From assembly GCF_029167645.1 (NCBI RefSeq), contig NZ_CP119147.1, positions 1,674,001 to 1,738,000 of the forward strand: a DNA stretch of 64,000 nt. The letters run 5' to 3'. Below are positions 43,186 to 52,075 of this stretch, one piece after another (position 1 is the first letter of the stretch; each line of letters begins with the position of its first letter). A program made the position numbers and the translations under genes. This DNA comes from Streptomyces sp. AM 2-1-1 (GTDB lineage: Bacteria > Actinomycetota > Actinomycetes > Streptomycetales > Streptomycetaceae). The notes under the pieces are model-generated. The model saw only the letters and a list, made by a program, of their open reading frames with translations, had not been told where the DNA came from and did not search any database.

Positions 43186-43491
43186 ATGGGGTTCCTGGAC
43201 AATCTGAAGGCCCGGCTCGGGCCGGCCAAGGAGAAGGTCGGCGGCAAGGTGGGCGACCTCGCGCACCAGCACGGGGGCAAGATCGAGCAGGGCCTGGACA
43301 AGGCCGCGCGCACGGTCGACCAGAAGACCAAGGGCAAGTACACCGGCAAGATCCAGAGCGGCACGCAGAAGGCCAAGGAGACGGTGGACCGTCTGGGCCA
43401 CAAGGACACGCCCGGTCCCGGCCCGACGCCCGGCTTCGGCGGCTCCACCGGCGGTACGCCGCCGCCTCCGCCGGCCCCGCCGGTTCCCTGA
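43186..43491 (+). CDS. MT0933-like antitoxin family protein
   Basis: This 101-residue small, very basic and helical protein (MGFLDNLKARLGPAKEKVGG, KIEQGLDKAARTVDQKTKGK, KIQSGTQKAKETVDRLG) has a Gly/Pro tail. The pattern matches the MT0933-like (Rv0909-type) antitoxin family of actinobacteria, which is also CsbD/YtxH-like in composition. No toxin gene is adjacent: the next genes are unrelated and point the other way. ATG with GGAAGG eight bases upstream. The antitoxin role is thus doubtful here. Confidence 0.7.
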   Translation: MGFLDNLKARLGPAKEKVGGKVGDLAHQHGGKIEQGLDKAARTVDQKTKGKYTGKIQSGTQKAKETVDRLGHKDTPGPGPTPGFGGSTGGTPPPPPAPPVP

Positions 43492-43551
43492 CGCGGTACG
43501 GCGCACGGCGCCGGCAGACCCTCTGCCGCACACACGCGCGAAGAGAACGAG

Positions 43552-43580
43552 ACGGCCGCGGAGCCCCGCTCCGCGGCCGT
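43552..43580. terminator. Bidirectional terminator
   Basis: ACGGCCGCGGAGC (43552-43564) and GCTCCGCGGCCGT (43568-43580) form a perfect 13-bp stem with a three-base loop between the plus-strand antitoxin-like gene and the minus-strand gene at 43601. Confidence 0.85.
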
Positions 43581-43600
43581 TCCGTGTCCGAGTGCGCGCC

Positions 43601-44347
43601 TCAGGACCAGACGGCGACGGTGTAGCCCACCCCGTAGGGCGCGTCCTCGTACAGCGGGCGCCCCCGGAGCCCGGCTCCCTCCGCGGCACCGGCGAGTACC
43701 TGCCAGGGAGCCCGGCCCGCCGCCTTCAGTTCGTACGCGAGTGACGCGTCCAGTGCCGCGAGGGCGGCCACGTCCGCCGCGCCCAGCGCCCGTGCGGCGA
43801 GGGCGTCGAAGCCCTCGGCGCGGGGGTCGAGATAGCCGGGTGCCTTGACCGTGCGGCAGGCACTGCCGTCGCCCATCACCAGCAGGGCCACCCGTTCGGC
43901 CCGCTCCGCCAGTCCTCGTCCGGCCTCGGCGCACCGCTGCGGGGAGAGGGACTCGCCGACGCCGAGTCCTTCCACCGGTGACGCGGTCCAGTCGGCCGAA
44001 GCGAGCAGCCAGGCGCCCACCGCGAGCGGGGCGGGCAGCGTCCCGGAGGGGGTTGTGGCGGCGCGCGCACCGGCGCCGCCGTCGGCGGCGCGGTCGTCCC
44101 GGCCCAGCCGGACGTCGAGGTCCACCCCGAAGCCGCGGAAGGTGCCGGCCGATCCCGCCGGGAAGGGACCGCGCCCGCCCTCGGGAGCCGGGCCGACCAC
44201 GACCAGCAGACCGGGGCGGGCCGCCGCCAGGACGGCGAGCGCCTCGGCGCAGGCGGCACGGGCCGGTTCGAGCTCGGGGGCGGCCCCGACGGCGACCTCG
44301 GGAACCAGCAGGGGCGGGCAGGGGCTCACGGCGGCGGCGACAAGCAT
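43601..44347 (-). CDS. Class III extradiol dioxygenase-like protein
   Basis: The 248-residue protein resembles the LigB/MEMO-type class III extradiol dioxygenase fold: MLVAAAVSPCPPLLVPEV at the start, LLVVVGPAPEGG, a central LLVMGDGSACRTVKAPGYLD and the end GRPLYEDAPYGVGYTVAVW. The histidine metal ligands of true LigB enzymes are not obvious (few His residues are present), so catalysis is doubtful. It lies next to miaB on the same strand (67-base gap) and may share its transcript. Confidence 0.75.
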   Translation of the reverse strand: MLVAAAVSPCPPLLVPEVAVGAAPELEPARAACAEALAVLAAARPGLLVVVGPAPEGGRGPFPAGSAGTFRGFGVDLDVRLGRDDRAADGGAGARAATTPSGTLPAPLAVGAWLLASADWTASPVEGLGVGESLSPQRCAEAGRGLAERAERVALLVMGDGSACRTVKAPGYLDPRAEGFDALAARALGAADVAALAALDASLAYELKAAGRAPWQVLAGAAEGAGLRGRPLYEDAPYGVGYTVAVWS

Positions 44348-44413
44348 GCCGGTCAGCGTACTGGCCGCCGCTCGGCGGGAGACGTCACAGGTCCCGGTGC
44401 CCGGCCGCGCGGG

Positions 44414-45937
44414 TCAGTCGCAGCCGCAGCCGGGGGCGGAGGCGAGCGGGGCGGGTGCTCCGACGGTGGGCAAGCCCAGCATCACCCCGACGGGCTGGGC
44501 GGCCGCCGCGGCGTTCCGCTTCTCCCAGGCGTCGCCGGACCGGGTGGAGCGCACGGCGAGCGTGGCGCCCTCGGCGAGCAGGTGGTGCGGGGCCGCGTAG
44601 GTGATCCCGACCGTGACGACGTCACCGGGGCGCACGGGGGTCTCCGGCTTGGTGAAGTGGACGAGCCGGTTGTCGGGGGCGCGGCCGGAGAGCCGGTGGG
44701 TCGAGCCGTCCTTGCGGCCCTCACCCTCCGCGACCATGACCTCCAGGACGCGTCCGACCTGCTTCTTGTTCTCCTCCCAGGAGATCTCCTCCTGGAGGGC
44801 GGAGAGGCGCATGTAGCGCTCCTGCACGACCTCCTTGGGGATCTGCCCGTCCATGTCGGCGGCCGGCGTCCCGGGGCGCTTGGAGTACTGGAAGGTGAAG
44901 GCGTTGGCGAAGCGGGCCTCGCGCACGGCGTGCATGGTCTGCTCGAAGTCCTCCTCGGTCTCGCCGGGGAAGCCCACGATGATGTCGGTCGAGATGGCGG
45001 CGTCCGGCATGGCGGCGCGCACCTTCTCGATGATGCCGAGGAAGCGTTCCTGCCGGTAGGAGCGGCGCATGGCCTTGAGGATGGTGTCCGAGCCGGACTG
45101 CATCGGCATGTGGAGCTGCGGCATGACGTTCGGTGTCTCGGCCATCGCGGCGATCACGTCGTCCGTGAAGTCGCGGGGGTGCGGCGAGGTGAAGCGGACC
45201 CGCTCCAGGCCTTCGATCTTCCCGCAGGCCCGCAGCAGCTTGGAGAACGCCTCGCGGTCGCCGATGTCGGAGCCGTAGGCGTTGACGTTCTGGCCGAGCA
45301 GGGTGATCTCGGAGACGCCCTCGGCGACCAGCGCCTCGATCTCGGCCAGGATGTCGCCGGTGCGGCGGTCCTTCTCCTTGCCGCGCAGGGCGGGCACGAT
45401 GCAGAAGGTGCAGGTGTTGTTGCAGCCGACGGAGATGGAGACCCACGCGGCGTAGGCGGACTCGCGGCGGGTGGGGAGCGTGGAGGGGAATGCCTCCAGG
45501 GACTCGGCGATCTCGATCTGCGCCTCCTCCTGGACACGGGCGCGCTCCAGCAGCACCGGGAGCTTGCCGATGTTGTGGGTGCCGAAGACCACGTCGACCC
45601 AGGGGGCCCGCTCGACGATGGTGTCGCGGTCCTTCTGCGCGAGGCAGCCGCCGACCGCGATCTGCATCCCGGGGCGCTTGGTCTTCATCGGGGCGAGCCG
45701 GCCGAGGTTGCCGTAGAGCTTGTTGTCGGCGTTCTCACGGACCGCGCAGGTGTTGAAGACCACGACGTCGGCGTCGCCGTCCGCGTCCCGCGGCGCCCGG
45801 ACGTACCCGGCCCCCTCCAGCAGACCCGACAGCCGCTCCGAGTCGTGGACGTTCATCTGGCATCCGTACGTACGGATTTCGTAGCTCTTGGGTTCTTGAA
45901 CGTCCACTGCGAGGCTCCGGTCGCTGCTGCTGGTCAT
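44414..45937 (-). CDS. miaB: tRNA-2-methylthio-N6-dimethylallyladenosine synthase
   Basis: This 507-residue radical SAM methylthiotransferase modifies i6A37 made by MiaA. The N-terminal UPF0004 cysteines are in [11 protein letters not shown] and [10 protein letters not shown], and in the GGCLAQKD segment. The radical SAM cluster is [25 protein letters not shown] domain lies at the C terminus ([15 protein letters not shown]), followed by an Ala-rich tail ending in CGCD. The ATG at 45937 follows GAGGG. It pairs functionally with miaA in the same region. Confidence 0.96.
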   Translation of the reverse strand: MTSSSDRSLAVDVQEPKSYEIRTYGCQMNVHDSERLSGLLEGAGYVRAPRDADGDADVVVFNTCAVRENADNKLYGNLGRLAPMKTKRPGMQIAVGGCLAQKDRDTIVERAPWVDVVFGTHNIGKLPVLLERARVQEEAQIEIAESLEAFPSTLPTRRESAYAAWVSISVGCNNTCTFCIVPALRGKEKDRRTGDILAEIEALVAEGVSEITLLGQNVNAYGSDIGDREAFSKLLRACGKIEGLERVRFTSPHPRDFTDDVIAAMAETPNVMPQLHMPMQSGSDTILKAMRRSYRQERFLGIIEKVRAAMPDAAISTDIIVGFPGETEEDFEQTMHAVREARFANAFTFQYSKRPGTPAADMDGQIPKEVVQERYMRLSALQEEISWEENKKQVGRVLEVMVAEGEGRKDGSTHRLSGRAPDNRLVHFTKPETPVRPGDVVTVGITYAAPHHLLAEGATLAVRSTRSGDAWEKRNAAAAAQPVGVMLGLPTVGAPAPLASAPGCGCD

Positions 45938-46032
45938 CCCTCAAGGGTAGGCGCTCCGGGGAAGGCGCCTTCCCCGCGGCCGCGGCCACCCGGCCTGGCC
46001 GTCGGGGGACCCGGGCTGGCAGGATCGCGGCC

Positions 46033-47031
46033 ATGTCCCCGACAGGCCCGCCCACCAGCCGCCGCCGCCTCCTGCGCGCGGGCGCCGTCGCGGCGGTCGC
46101 GGTGGGGCTCCCGCTCTGGTGGGTGCTCCCGCTCGACAGCCCTTCGCCCAGCGGCTCCCTGGTCTTCTCCACCGGTGTGCGCTCAGGCGTCTACCAGCGG
46201 TACGGGGAGCGGCTCGAAGGCGCGCTGGCCACCGACATGCCCCGGGTGTCCATACAGCTGCGGACCAGCCAGGGGTCCCAGCAGAACATCGAGCGGGTCG
46301 CGACCGGTGAGGCGGACTTCACCATCGCCACCGCCGACGCGGTGGCGACGTACCTGCGCAGCGGCCGGCCGGGGGCGCGGCGGCTGCGCGGGTGTGTGCG
46401 GCTCTACGACGACTACGTGCAGCTGCTCGTACCGCGCTCCTCCCCGGTACGCGGCGTCGCCGATCTCCGGGGCAAGCGGGTGGGGGTGGGGCAGCTCGGG
46501 TCGGGGGTGAAGCTGGTCGCCGACCGGCTGATGACCGCCGCGGGGGTCGACCCGGCCAAGGGGGTCACGCCGGTGACCGCGGGGATCGACACCATGCCGT
46601 CGCTGCTGGTGAAGGGGGAGCTCGACGCCTTCTTCTGGTCCGGCGGTCTGCCGACCAGCGCGGTGCAGCAGCTCTCCGAGCGGTTCGACGTCCGGCTGGT
46701 GCCGCTGGAGGACGCGCTGATCCGCCGCCTCCAGGCGGTCGGCGGATCGACCCGCTACTACCGGGCGGCCGTCATGCCGGCGGACGCGTATCCGCGGGTG
46801 CAGCGGGGACAGGCCGTGCCCACCCTCGCGGTCGCCAACCTGCTGCTGACCACGGACCGGACGGACGCGACGATGACCGAGGCGTTCACCCGTACCGTGA
46901 TCAACAGCCGCGACCGGATCGGGCGGGAGGTGCACTCGGCGCAGCTGGTGGACCTGCGGACGGCCATCTACACCGACCCGCTGCGACTGCACGACGGCGC
47001 TCAGCAGTACTACCGCTCCGTGAAGCCCTGA
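46033..47031 (+). CDS. TAXI-family TRAP transporter solute-binding protein
   Basis: This 332-residue exported binding protein has a twin-arginine-like start SRRRLLRAG with a hydrophobic core (17-33), then the TAXI domain: VFSTGVRSGVYQRYGERLE (about 44-62), QGSQQNIERVATGEADF, LRGKRVGVGQLGSG and IDTMPSLLVKGELDAFFWSGG. TAXI proteins bind small acids such as glutamate or ketoglutarate. The membrane TRAP subunits that would be needed for transport are not adjacent; the next gene, on the other strand, is the glutamate sensor kinase. It is convergent with gluK. Confidence 0.85.
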   Translation: MSPTGPPTSRRRLLRAGAVAAVAVGLPLWWVLPLDSPSPSGSLVFSTGVRSGVYQRYGERLEGALATDMPRVSIQLRTSQGSQQNIERVATGEADFTIATADAVATYLRSGRPGARRLRGCVRLYDDYVQLLVPRSSPVRGVADLRGKRVGVGQLGSGVKLVADRLMTAAGVDPAKGVTPVTAGIDTMPSLLVKGELDAFFWSGGLPTSAVQQLSERFDVRLVPLEDALIRRLQAVGGSTRYYRAAVMPADAYPRVQRGQAVPTLAVANLLLTTDRTDATMTEAFTRTVINSRDRIGREVHSAQLVDLRTAIYTDPLRLHDGAQQYYRSVKP

Positions 47032-47052
47032 CCGCCGGGCCGGGACCGCGCG

Positions 47053-48447
47053 TCAGTCGTGCGGGGCGTCGCGGGGGACGGAGACCGTGACCCGCAGGCC
47101 GTGGGGGGTGTTGCGGCCGTACTCGATGGTGGCGCCGCCCGCCGCGAGCAGGACCCGGGAGATGGACAGCCCGAGGCCCGAGCCGCGGACGTTCTGATGG
47201 CGGTTGCTGCGCCAGAAGCGGTCGCCCACCCGGGCCAGCTCCTCGTCGGTGAGGCCGGGGCCCAGGTCGGCGACCACGACGGTGGCGACGGGGCCCTCCG
47301 CGGCGACGGTGACCCTTACCTCCTGGCCGGGCGGGGTGAACTTCAGCGCGTTGTCGATCACCGCGTCCAGTGCGCTGGAGAGCGCTATGGGATCGGCCCA
47401 GGCGGTGACCGCCGGGGCCCCGTCCTGGGTGAGGTCCACCCCGTTCCCGTCGGCGACGGGGTGCCAGGCGGCGACGCGCTCGGCGGTGAGGGCGGCGACG
47501 TCGGTGAGGGCGAGGTCGGCCGCGGTGTGCTCGGCGAGCGCCAGGTCCAGCAGGTCGTCGAGGACCTGGGCCAGCCGCTTCCCCTCCAGCCGCACCGAGG
47601 CGATCTCCTCGTTCCCCTCGGGGAGTTCGAGGGCGAGCAGCTCGATCCGCAGCAGCAGCGCGGCCAGCGGGTTGCGCAGCTGGTGGGAGGCGTCGGCGAC
47701 GAACGCCCGCTGCTGTTCGAGGACTTCCTCGACGTTGTCGGCCATCTCGTTGAACGAGTGGGCCAGCCTGCGGAGTTCGGGCGGGCCACCGCCCTCGACC
47801 ACCCGGGAGCGCATCCGGCCGCGCGCGATGTCGTGGGTGGCGGCGTCCAGGGTCCGCACCGGGAGCAGCACCCAGCCGGTGAGCCGGAACGCGGCTCCGA
47901 CGGCCACCAGCATGGCCACGGCCTCGCCGGCGGCGATGATCAGCCAGCCGTGCAGGGTGCGGGCCCGCATCTCGTCGGTGGGCGAGTCGATGACGACGAC
48001 GGCGACGACGTCCCCGTCGCGCACGACGGGTGAGGCGACGACGACGCGTCCGTGCTGCCAGGGCCAGACCTGGGGCGGATCGTGGGAGCGGCGGCCGAGC
48101 AGCGCCTCCTGGAAGGCGGCGCGCCCCTCGCCCTCCCGGGGCAGGTTCCAGGTGGAGGGCGCCCGGGCCAGCGAGCGGTCGTCGCGGTAGAAGATCCCGG
48201 CCCGGATGCCGTACACGGAGTCGTAGGCGTCGAGGTCCGCCTGGAGGGTCCGGCGGCGTTCGTCGTCGGGGGCGACGGGTTCGCTGATGAACTGGGCGAG
48301 CGCGGCGAAGCGCGCGGTGTCGTCGATCCGGTCGATGACGACCTGCTGCTGCTGGGCGCCGGCCACGCTCATGGCGAGCGGGAAGCCGAGCGCGAGCAGC
48401 ACCGCGGCCATGAGGACGATGAGCAGGGGGAGCAGACGGGTACGCAC
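47053..48447 (-). CDS. gluK: Sensor histidine kinase of the glutamate system
   Basis: This 464-residue membrane histidine kinase is matched to GluK of Streptomyces by position beside gluABCD, where it is reported to sense extracellular glutamate. A transmembrane helix (5-28), an extracellular sensor domain (29-166) and a second helix (167-190) precede HAMP. The phosphoacceptor His255 lies in ADASHQLRNPLAALL. N, D/F and G boxes follow (DNALKFTPPGQ, VADLGPGLTDEE, GSGLGLSISRVLLAAG). The GTG at 48447 is 15 bases after the gluR stop, so both are one transcript. Confidence 0.9.
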   Translation of the reverse strand: MRTRLLPLLIVLMAAVLLALGFPLAMSVAGAQQQQVVIDRIDDTARFAALAQFISEPVAPDDERRRTLQADLDAYDSVYGIRAGIFYRDDRSLARAPSTWNLPREGEGRAAFQEALLGRRSHDPPQVWPWQHGRVVVASPVVRDGDVVAVVVIDSPTDEMRARTLHGWLIIAAGEAVAMLVAVGAAFRLTGWVLLPVRTLDAATHDIARGRMRSRVVEGGGPPELRRLAHSFNEMADNVEEVLEQQRAFVADASHQLRNPLAALLLRIELLALELPEGNEEIASVRLEGKRLAQVLDDLLDLALAEHTAADLALTDVAALTAERVAAWHPVADGNGVDLTQDGAPAVTAWADPIALSSALDAVIDNALKFTPPGQEVRVTVAAEGPVATVVVADLGPGLTDEELARVGDRFWRSNRHQNVRGSGLGLSISRVLLAAGGATIEYGRNTPHGLRVTVSVPRDAPHD

Positions 48448-48462
48448 CGGAGCGGCGAACTC

Positions 48463-49155
48463 TCAGGCGACCGGCGGGACGAGCCGGTAGCCGACTCCCC
48501 GCACCGTCTCGATGAGCGCGGGCAGCCGCAGTTTGGCGCGGAGCGAGGCGACGTGCACCTCCAGGGTGCGGCCCGTGCCCTCCCAACTGGTCTGCCAGAC
48601 CTCGCTGATGATCTGCTCGCGCCGGAAGACCACACCGGGGCGCTGGGCGAGCAGGGCGAGGAGGTCGAACTCCTTGCGGGTGAGCTGGACTTCGGCACCG
48701 TCCACGCTGACCCGGCGGGTGGGCAGCTCCACCCGTACGGCGCCCAGACGCAGTGCGGCGAGCGGGATCGGGCCGGTGTCCTCGCCACCGGTGGTGCGAC
48801 GGGCGACGGCGTGGATGCGGGCGAGCAGCTCGCCGGTGTCGTAGGGCTTGGTGACGTAGTCGTCGGCGCCGAGGTTGAGCCCGTGGATGCGCGAGCGCAC
48901 GTCGGCGCGGGCGGTCACCATGATCACGGGGGTGGAGGTGCGTTTGCGGATCTTGCCGCAGACCTCGTAACCGTCCTGGTCGGGCAGCCCGAGGTCCAGC
49001 AGGATGACCCCGAAGGGCTCCTTCTCGGCCGGCAGCAGGGCCCGCAGGGCCTCCTCGCCGCTGCGGGCGTGCACGACCCGGAAGCCGTGGCGGGCGAGCA
49101 CGGCGGACAGGGCCGCGGCGACGTGGTTGTCGTCCTCGACGAGCAGCAGTCTCAC
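48463..49155 (-). CDS. gluR: OmpR-family response regulator of the glutamate system
   Basis: This 230-residue response regulator has a receiver domain with phosphoacceptor Asp54 (VILLDLGLPDQDG) and the conserved lysine in DYVTKPYDTGELLAR. A C-terminal winged helix follows (LTRKEFDLLALLAQRPG, then GTGRTLEVHVASLRAKLR). The GTG at 49155 has AGGAGGGCCT upstream. GluR with GluK is reported in S. coelicolor to activate gluABCD when glutamate is present; that function is from the literature, the assignment from position. Confidence 0.92.
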   Translation of the reverse strand: MRLLLVEDDNHVAAALSAVLARHGFRVVHARSGEEALRALLPAEKEPFGVILLDLGLPDQDGYEVCGKIRKRTSTPVIMVTARADVRSRIHGLNLGADDYVTKPYDTGELLARIHAVARRTTGGEDTGPIPLAALRLGAVRVELPTRRVSVDGAEVQLTRKEFDLLALLAQRPGVVFRREQIISEVWQTSWEGTGRTLEVHVASLRAKLRLPALIETVRGVGYRLVPPVA

Positions 49156-49539
49156 AGGCCCTCCTCTCCGTGCACCCGGCACTCGTGTGCGCTCGGCGGT
49201 CGCTTTACGGCATTACAGGGCGTTACCCCACGAGGAGACGATAGACGCCGTTCGCGCCCGGTGGCACGAGTCCGGGATCCGGCACCGCTCTCCACTGTGC
49301 TCCGTCGCCCCTCCGGGCATCCACGCCGACGGACTCCCCCCAGTCAATACCCCGCCCGTCACAACGGGGTTTCCGTTACCCACCCGGTACGCCACGGCGC
49401 TCCACGCGCCTTCGGCGCTCACGCCCCGCGTCCCGGCGCATGCCGGATCGTTATCCTCAAACTTCCCTCAGATCTGCTGACGGTCATCGCACTGCGTCAC
49501 TAGTGTCCTAGCCACCCGAGGAGGACGGAGCTAGAGCCG
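49156..49539. promoter_or_regulatory. Divergent gluR / gluA control region
   Basis: The 384 bases between the divergent gluR and gluA genes must hold both promoters and any GluR binding site. The perfect palindrome CACTAGTG at 49498-49505 lies about 35 bases before the gluA start. I cannot place -10/-35 elements or GluR repeats with confidence. Confidence 0.45.
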
Positions 49540-50325
49540 ATGAGCGGAGTTTCAGTGACGAAGGCCGCCGAGGATGCCACGCCCGAGGCGGACGACCTCG
49601 TCGTACTGAGCAACGTCAACAAGCACTTCGGCGCGCTGCATGTGCTCCAGGACATCGATCTGACCATCGCCCGCGGCGAGGTCGTGGTCGTCATCGGGCC
49701 GTCGGGGTCCGGCAAGTCCACGCTGTGCCGCACGGTCAACCGCTTGGAGACGATCGACTCGGGAGCGATCACGATCGACGGCCGCCCGCTCCCCCAGGAG
49801 GGCAAGGAACTCGCCCGTCTGCGCGCCGATGTGGGCATGGTCTTCCAGTCGTTCAATCTCTTCGCACACAAGACCGTGCTGGAGAACGTCATGCTGGGCC
49901 AGATCAAGGTCCGCAAGGCAGACAAGAAGACCGCCCAGGACAAGGCGCGGGCCCTGCTCGACCGGGTCGGCGTGGGCGTGCAGGCGGACAAGTATCCGGC
50001 GCAGCTCTCCGGCGGCCAGCAGCAACGCGTCGCCATCGCGAGGGCGTTGGCGATGGACCCGAAGGTCATGCTCTTCGACGAGCCCACGTCGGCGCTCGAC
50101 CCGGAGATGATCAACGAGGTCCTCGAAGTCATGCAGCAGCTGGCCCGGGACGGCATGACGATGATCGTCGTCACCCACGAGATGGGCTTCGCCCGCTCGG
50201 CCGCCAACCGCGTCGTCTTCATGGCGGACGGGAAGATCGTCGAAGAGGCCGCGCCCGACCAGTTCTTCAGCAACCCCCGCAGCGACCGGGCCAAGGACTT
50301 CCTGTCGAAGATCCTTCACCACTGA
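49540..50325 (+). CDS. gluA: Glutamate ABC transporter ATP-binding protein
   Basis: This 261-residue PAAT-family ATPase drives uptake of glutamate (aspartate possible). Walker A is [12 protein letters not shown] (about 51-62), the signature LSGGQQQR and Walker [14 protein letters not shown] are intact, and the switch histidine is in [10 protein letters not shown] 19-residue N-terminal lead precedes the family core. It is the first gene of gluABCD, divergent from gluRK. Confidence 0.96.
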   Translation: MSGVSVTKAAEDATPEADDLVVLSNVNKHFGALHVLQDIDLTIARGEVVVVIGPSGSGKSTLCRTVNRLETIDSGAITIDGRPLPQEGKELARLRADVGMVFQSFNLFAHKTVLENVMLGQIKVRKADKKTAQDKARALLDRVGVGVQADKYPAQLSGGQQQRVAIARALAMDPKVMLFDEPTSALDPEMINEVLEVMQQLARDGMTMIVVTHEMGFARSAANRVVFMADGKIVEEAAPDQFFSNPRSDRAKDFLSKILHH

Positions 50326-50358
50326 CGCCAACGACCTACGACAGAAGGAACGTTCACG

Positions 50359-51282
50359 ATGCAGCTCCGTAAGTCGGCCGCTCTCGCGGCCATCGCCGTC
50401 ATCGCTTTGACCGCCACCGCCTGCGGGGGCAAGGAAGGCTCGGCCGGTGACAAGCCGGCGGGCACGAAGCCCGGCGCGTCCGACGCCCCCGCCCTGCCCA
50501 CGTACACCGTCGCCACCGGCGTCGACCTGGACTCGCCGACGTTCAAGGAGGCGAAGTCGCGCGGCAAGCTGATCATCGGCGCCAAGGCCGACCAGCCCTA
50601 CCTGGGCTTCGAGGACCAGTCGACGAAGGTGCGCTCCGGCTTCGACATCGAGATCGCCAAGATGGTCGCCGCCGACCTCGGCTTCTCGGACAAGCAGATC
50701 GAGTGGAAGACCGTCGACTCCGGCATCCGCGAGACGGCGATCTCCAAGGGCCAGGTCGACTACTTCGTCGGTACGTACACGATCAACGACAAGCGCAAGA
50801 AGCTGGTCGGCTTCGCTGGTCCGTACTACAAGGCGGGCGCCGACCTGCTGGTCCGCAAGGACGAGAAGGACATCACGAGCAAGGACACGGTGAAGGGCAA
50901 GAAGGTCTGCTCGATCGTCGGCTCCACCCCGCTCCAGGAGATCAAGAAGCCGGAGTACGGCGCGAGCGTCGTCGAGCTGGCCAAGTACTCCGACTGCGTC
51001 CAGCAGCTGCTCACCAACCAGGTCGACGCGGTCACCACCGACGACTCGATCCTCAAGGGTTACGCCGCGCAGAACCCGGAGAAGCTGCGGGTCATCGGCC
51101 AGCCCTTCACCGAGGAGCCCTACGGCGTCGGCCTGAACAAGGACGACAAGGCGCTGCGCGACGCGATCAACGACTCCCTGGAGAAGCACATCCAGGACGG
51201 CACCTACAAGAAGATCTACGACGCGACGCTGGGTCTGTCCGGCTCGCAGTACACCGAACCGCCGGCCATCGAGCGCTACTGA
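50359..51282 (+). CDS. gluB: Glutamate-binding lipoprotein
   Basis: This 307-residue extracellular solute-binding protein of family 3 has a lipoprotein signal ending in TATACGG (Cys22) and a Lys/Gly/Ser-rich linker. The domain carries amino-acid binding motifs IIGAKADQPYLGFEDQ, SGFDIEIAKMVAADLGF, GQVDYFVGTYTIND and AVTTDDSILKGYA. It is transcribed after gluA (33-base gap) with a large hairpin before gluC, which should keep its RNA more abundant than the permease part. Confidence 0.95.
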   Translation: MQLRKSAALAAIAVIALTATACGGKEGSAGDKPAGTKPGASDAPALPTYTVATGVDLDSPTFKEAKSRGKLIIGAKADQPYLGFEDQSTKVRSGFDIEIAKMVAADLGFSDKQIEWKTVDSGIRETAISKGQVDYFVGTYTINDKRKKLVGFAGPYYKAGADLLVRKDEKDITSKDTVKGKKVCSIVGSTPLQEIKKPEYGASVVELAKYSDCVQQLLTNQVDAVTTDDSILKGYAAQNPEKLRVIGQPFTEEPYGVGLNKDDKALRDAINDSLEKHIQDGTYKKIYDATLGLSGSQYTEPPAIERY

Positions 51283-51338
51283 CGGAACGCCGCCCGGCGT
51301 CGCCTCCCCGACTCCGGGCGGTCCCGTCCGCCCCCGCC

Positions 51339-51380
51339 CGCGTACGCCGCCGCCCCGGTAGGAGCGCGGCGGCGTACGCG
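51339..51380 (+). promoter_or_regulatory. Intercistronic hairpin between gluB and gluC
   Basis: CGCGTACGCCGCCGC (51339-51353) pairs perfectly with GCGGCGGCGTACGCG (51366-51380), with a 12-base loop. It lies in the 145-base gap and may act as an RNA-stabilising stem or partial terminator that raises the binding-protein to permease ratio. Confidence 0.7.
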
Positions 51381-51427
51381 GAGCCCGCCCCGGCCCCGAT
51401 GCCGCTGACTGCCGACGCGGAGACCTC

Positions 51428-52075
51428 ATGAACGTACTGCTCGACAATTTCCCGGAGTTCCGCGACGGCTTCATAGGCACGGTGTCGATCACCGCGGTCA
51501 GCTCGGTCATCGCGCTGGTGCTCGGCGTCCTCGTCGCCGGCATGCGGGTGTCACCGGTGCCGCCCCTGCGGTACTTCGGCACGGCCTGGGTGACGCTGCT
51601 GCGCAACACCCCGCTGACCCTGCTCTTCCTGATCTTCTTCTTCGTCGTGCCCCAGATCTTCTTCTCCGGCCTGAGCCCGTTCGTCCTCGGCTCGCTGGCC
51701 CTGGGCTTCTACACCTCGTCGTTCGTCTGCGAGGCCGTCCGCTCCGGCATCAACACCGTGCCGCTGGGCCAGGCCGAAGCCGCCCGCTCGATCGGCATGT
51801 CGTTCCCGCAGACCCTGCGGCTCGTCGTCCTCCCGCAGGCGACCCGCTCCGTGATCCCGCCGCTGAGCAGCATCTTCATCGCCCTCACGAAGAACTCCGC
51901 CATCGCCGGAGCCTTCAGCGTCGCCGAGCTCTTCGGCTGGCAGAAGCTGATGAGCGACCGCGGTTACGCGATCACCCCCGTCTTCATCTGGGTCGCCCTC
52001 GGCTACCTGGTCGTCACCTTTGTCATCAGCGGTCTCTTCCGGCTGCTGGAGCGCCGTATGGAGGTCGCCCGATGA
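51428..52075 (+). CDS. gluC: Glutamate ABC transporter permease
   Basis: This 215-residue inner-membrane permease of the HisM/GlnP type has about five hydrophobic segments. The EAA loop near residue 120 (EAARSIGMSFPQTLRLVVLP) is intact. ATG with GGAGACCTC upstream. It overlaps gluD by four bases (ATGA), so the two are translated together. Confidence 0.95.
   Translation: MNVLLDNFPEFRDGFIGTVSITAVSSVIALVLGVLVAGMRVSPVPPLRYFGTAWVTLLRNTPLTLLFLIFFFVVPQIFFSGLSPFVLGSLALGFYTSSFVCEAVRSGINTVPLGQAEAARSIGMSFPQTLRLVVLPQATRSVIPPLSSIFIALTKNSAIAGAFSVAELFGWQKLMSDRGYAITPVFIWVALGYLVVTFVISGLFRLLERRMEVAR

Noticed and set aside
49440..49511. Small 23-codon frame before gluA (MPDRYPQTSLRS...)
   Set aside because: No ribosome binding site, no amino-acid cluster related to glutamate, and overlap with the expected promoter.
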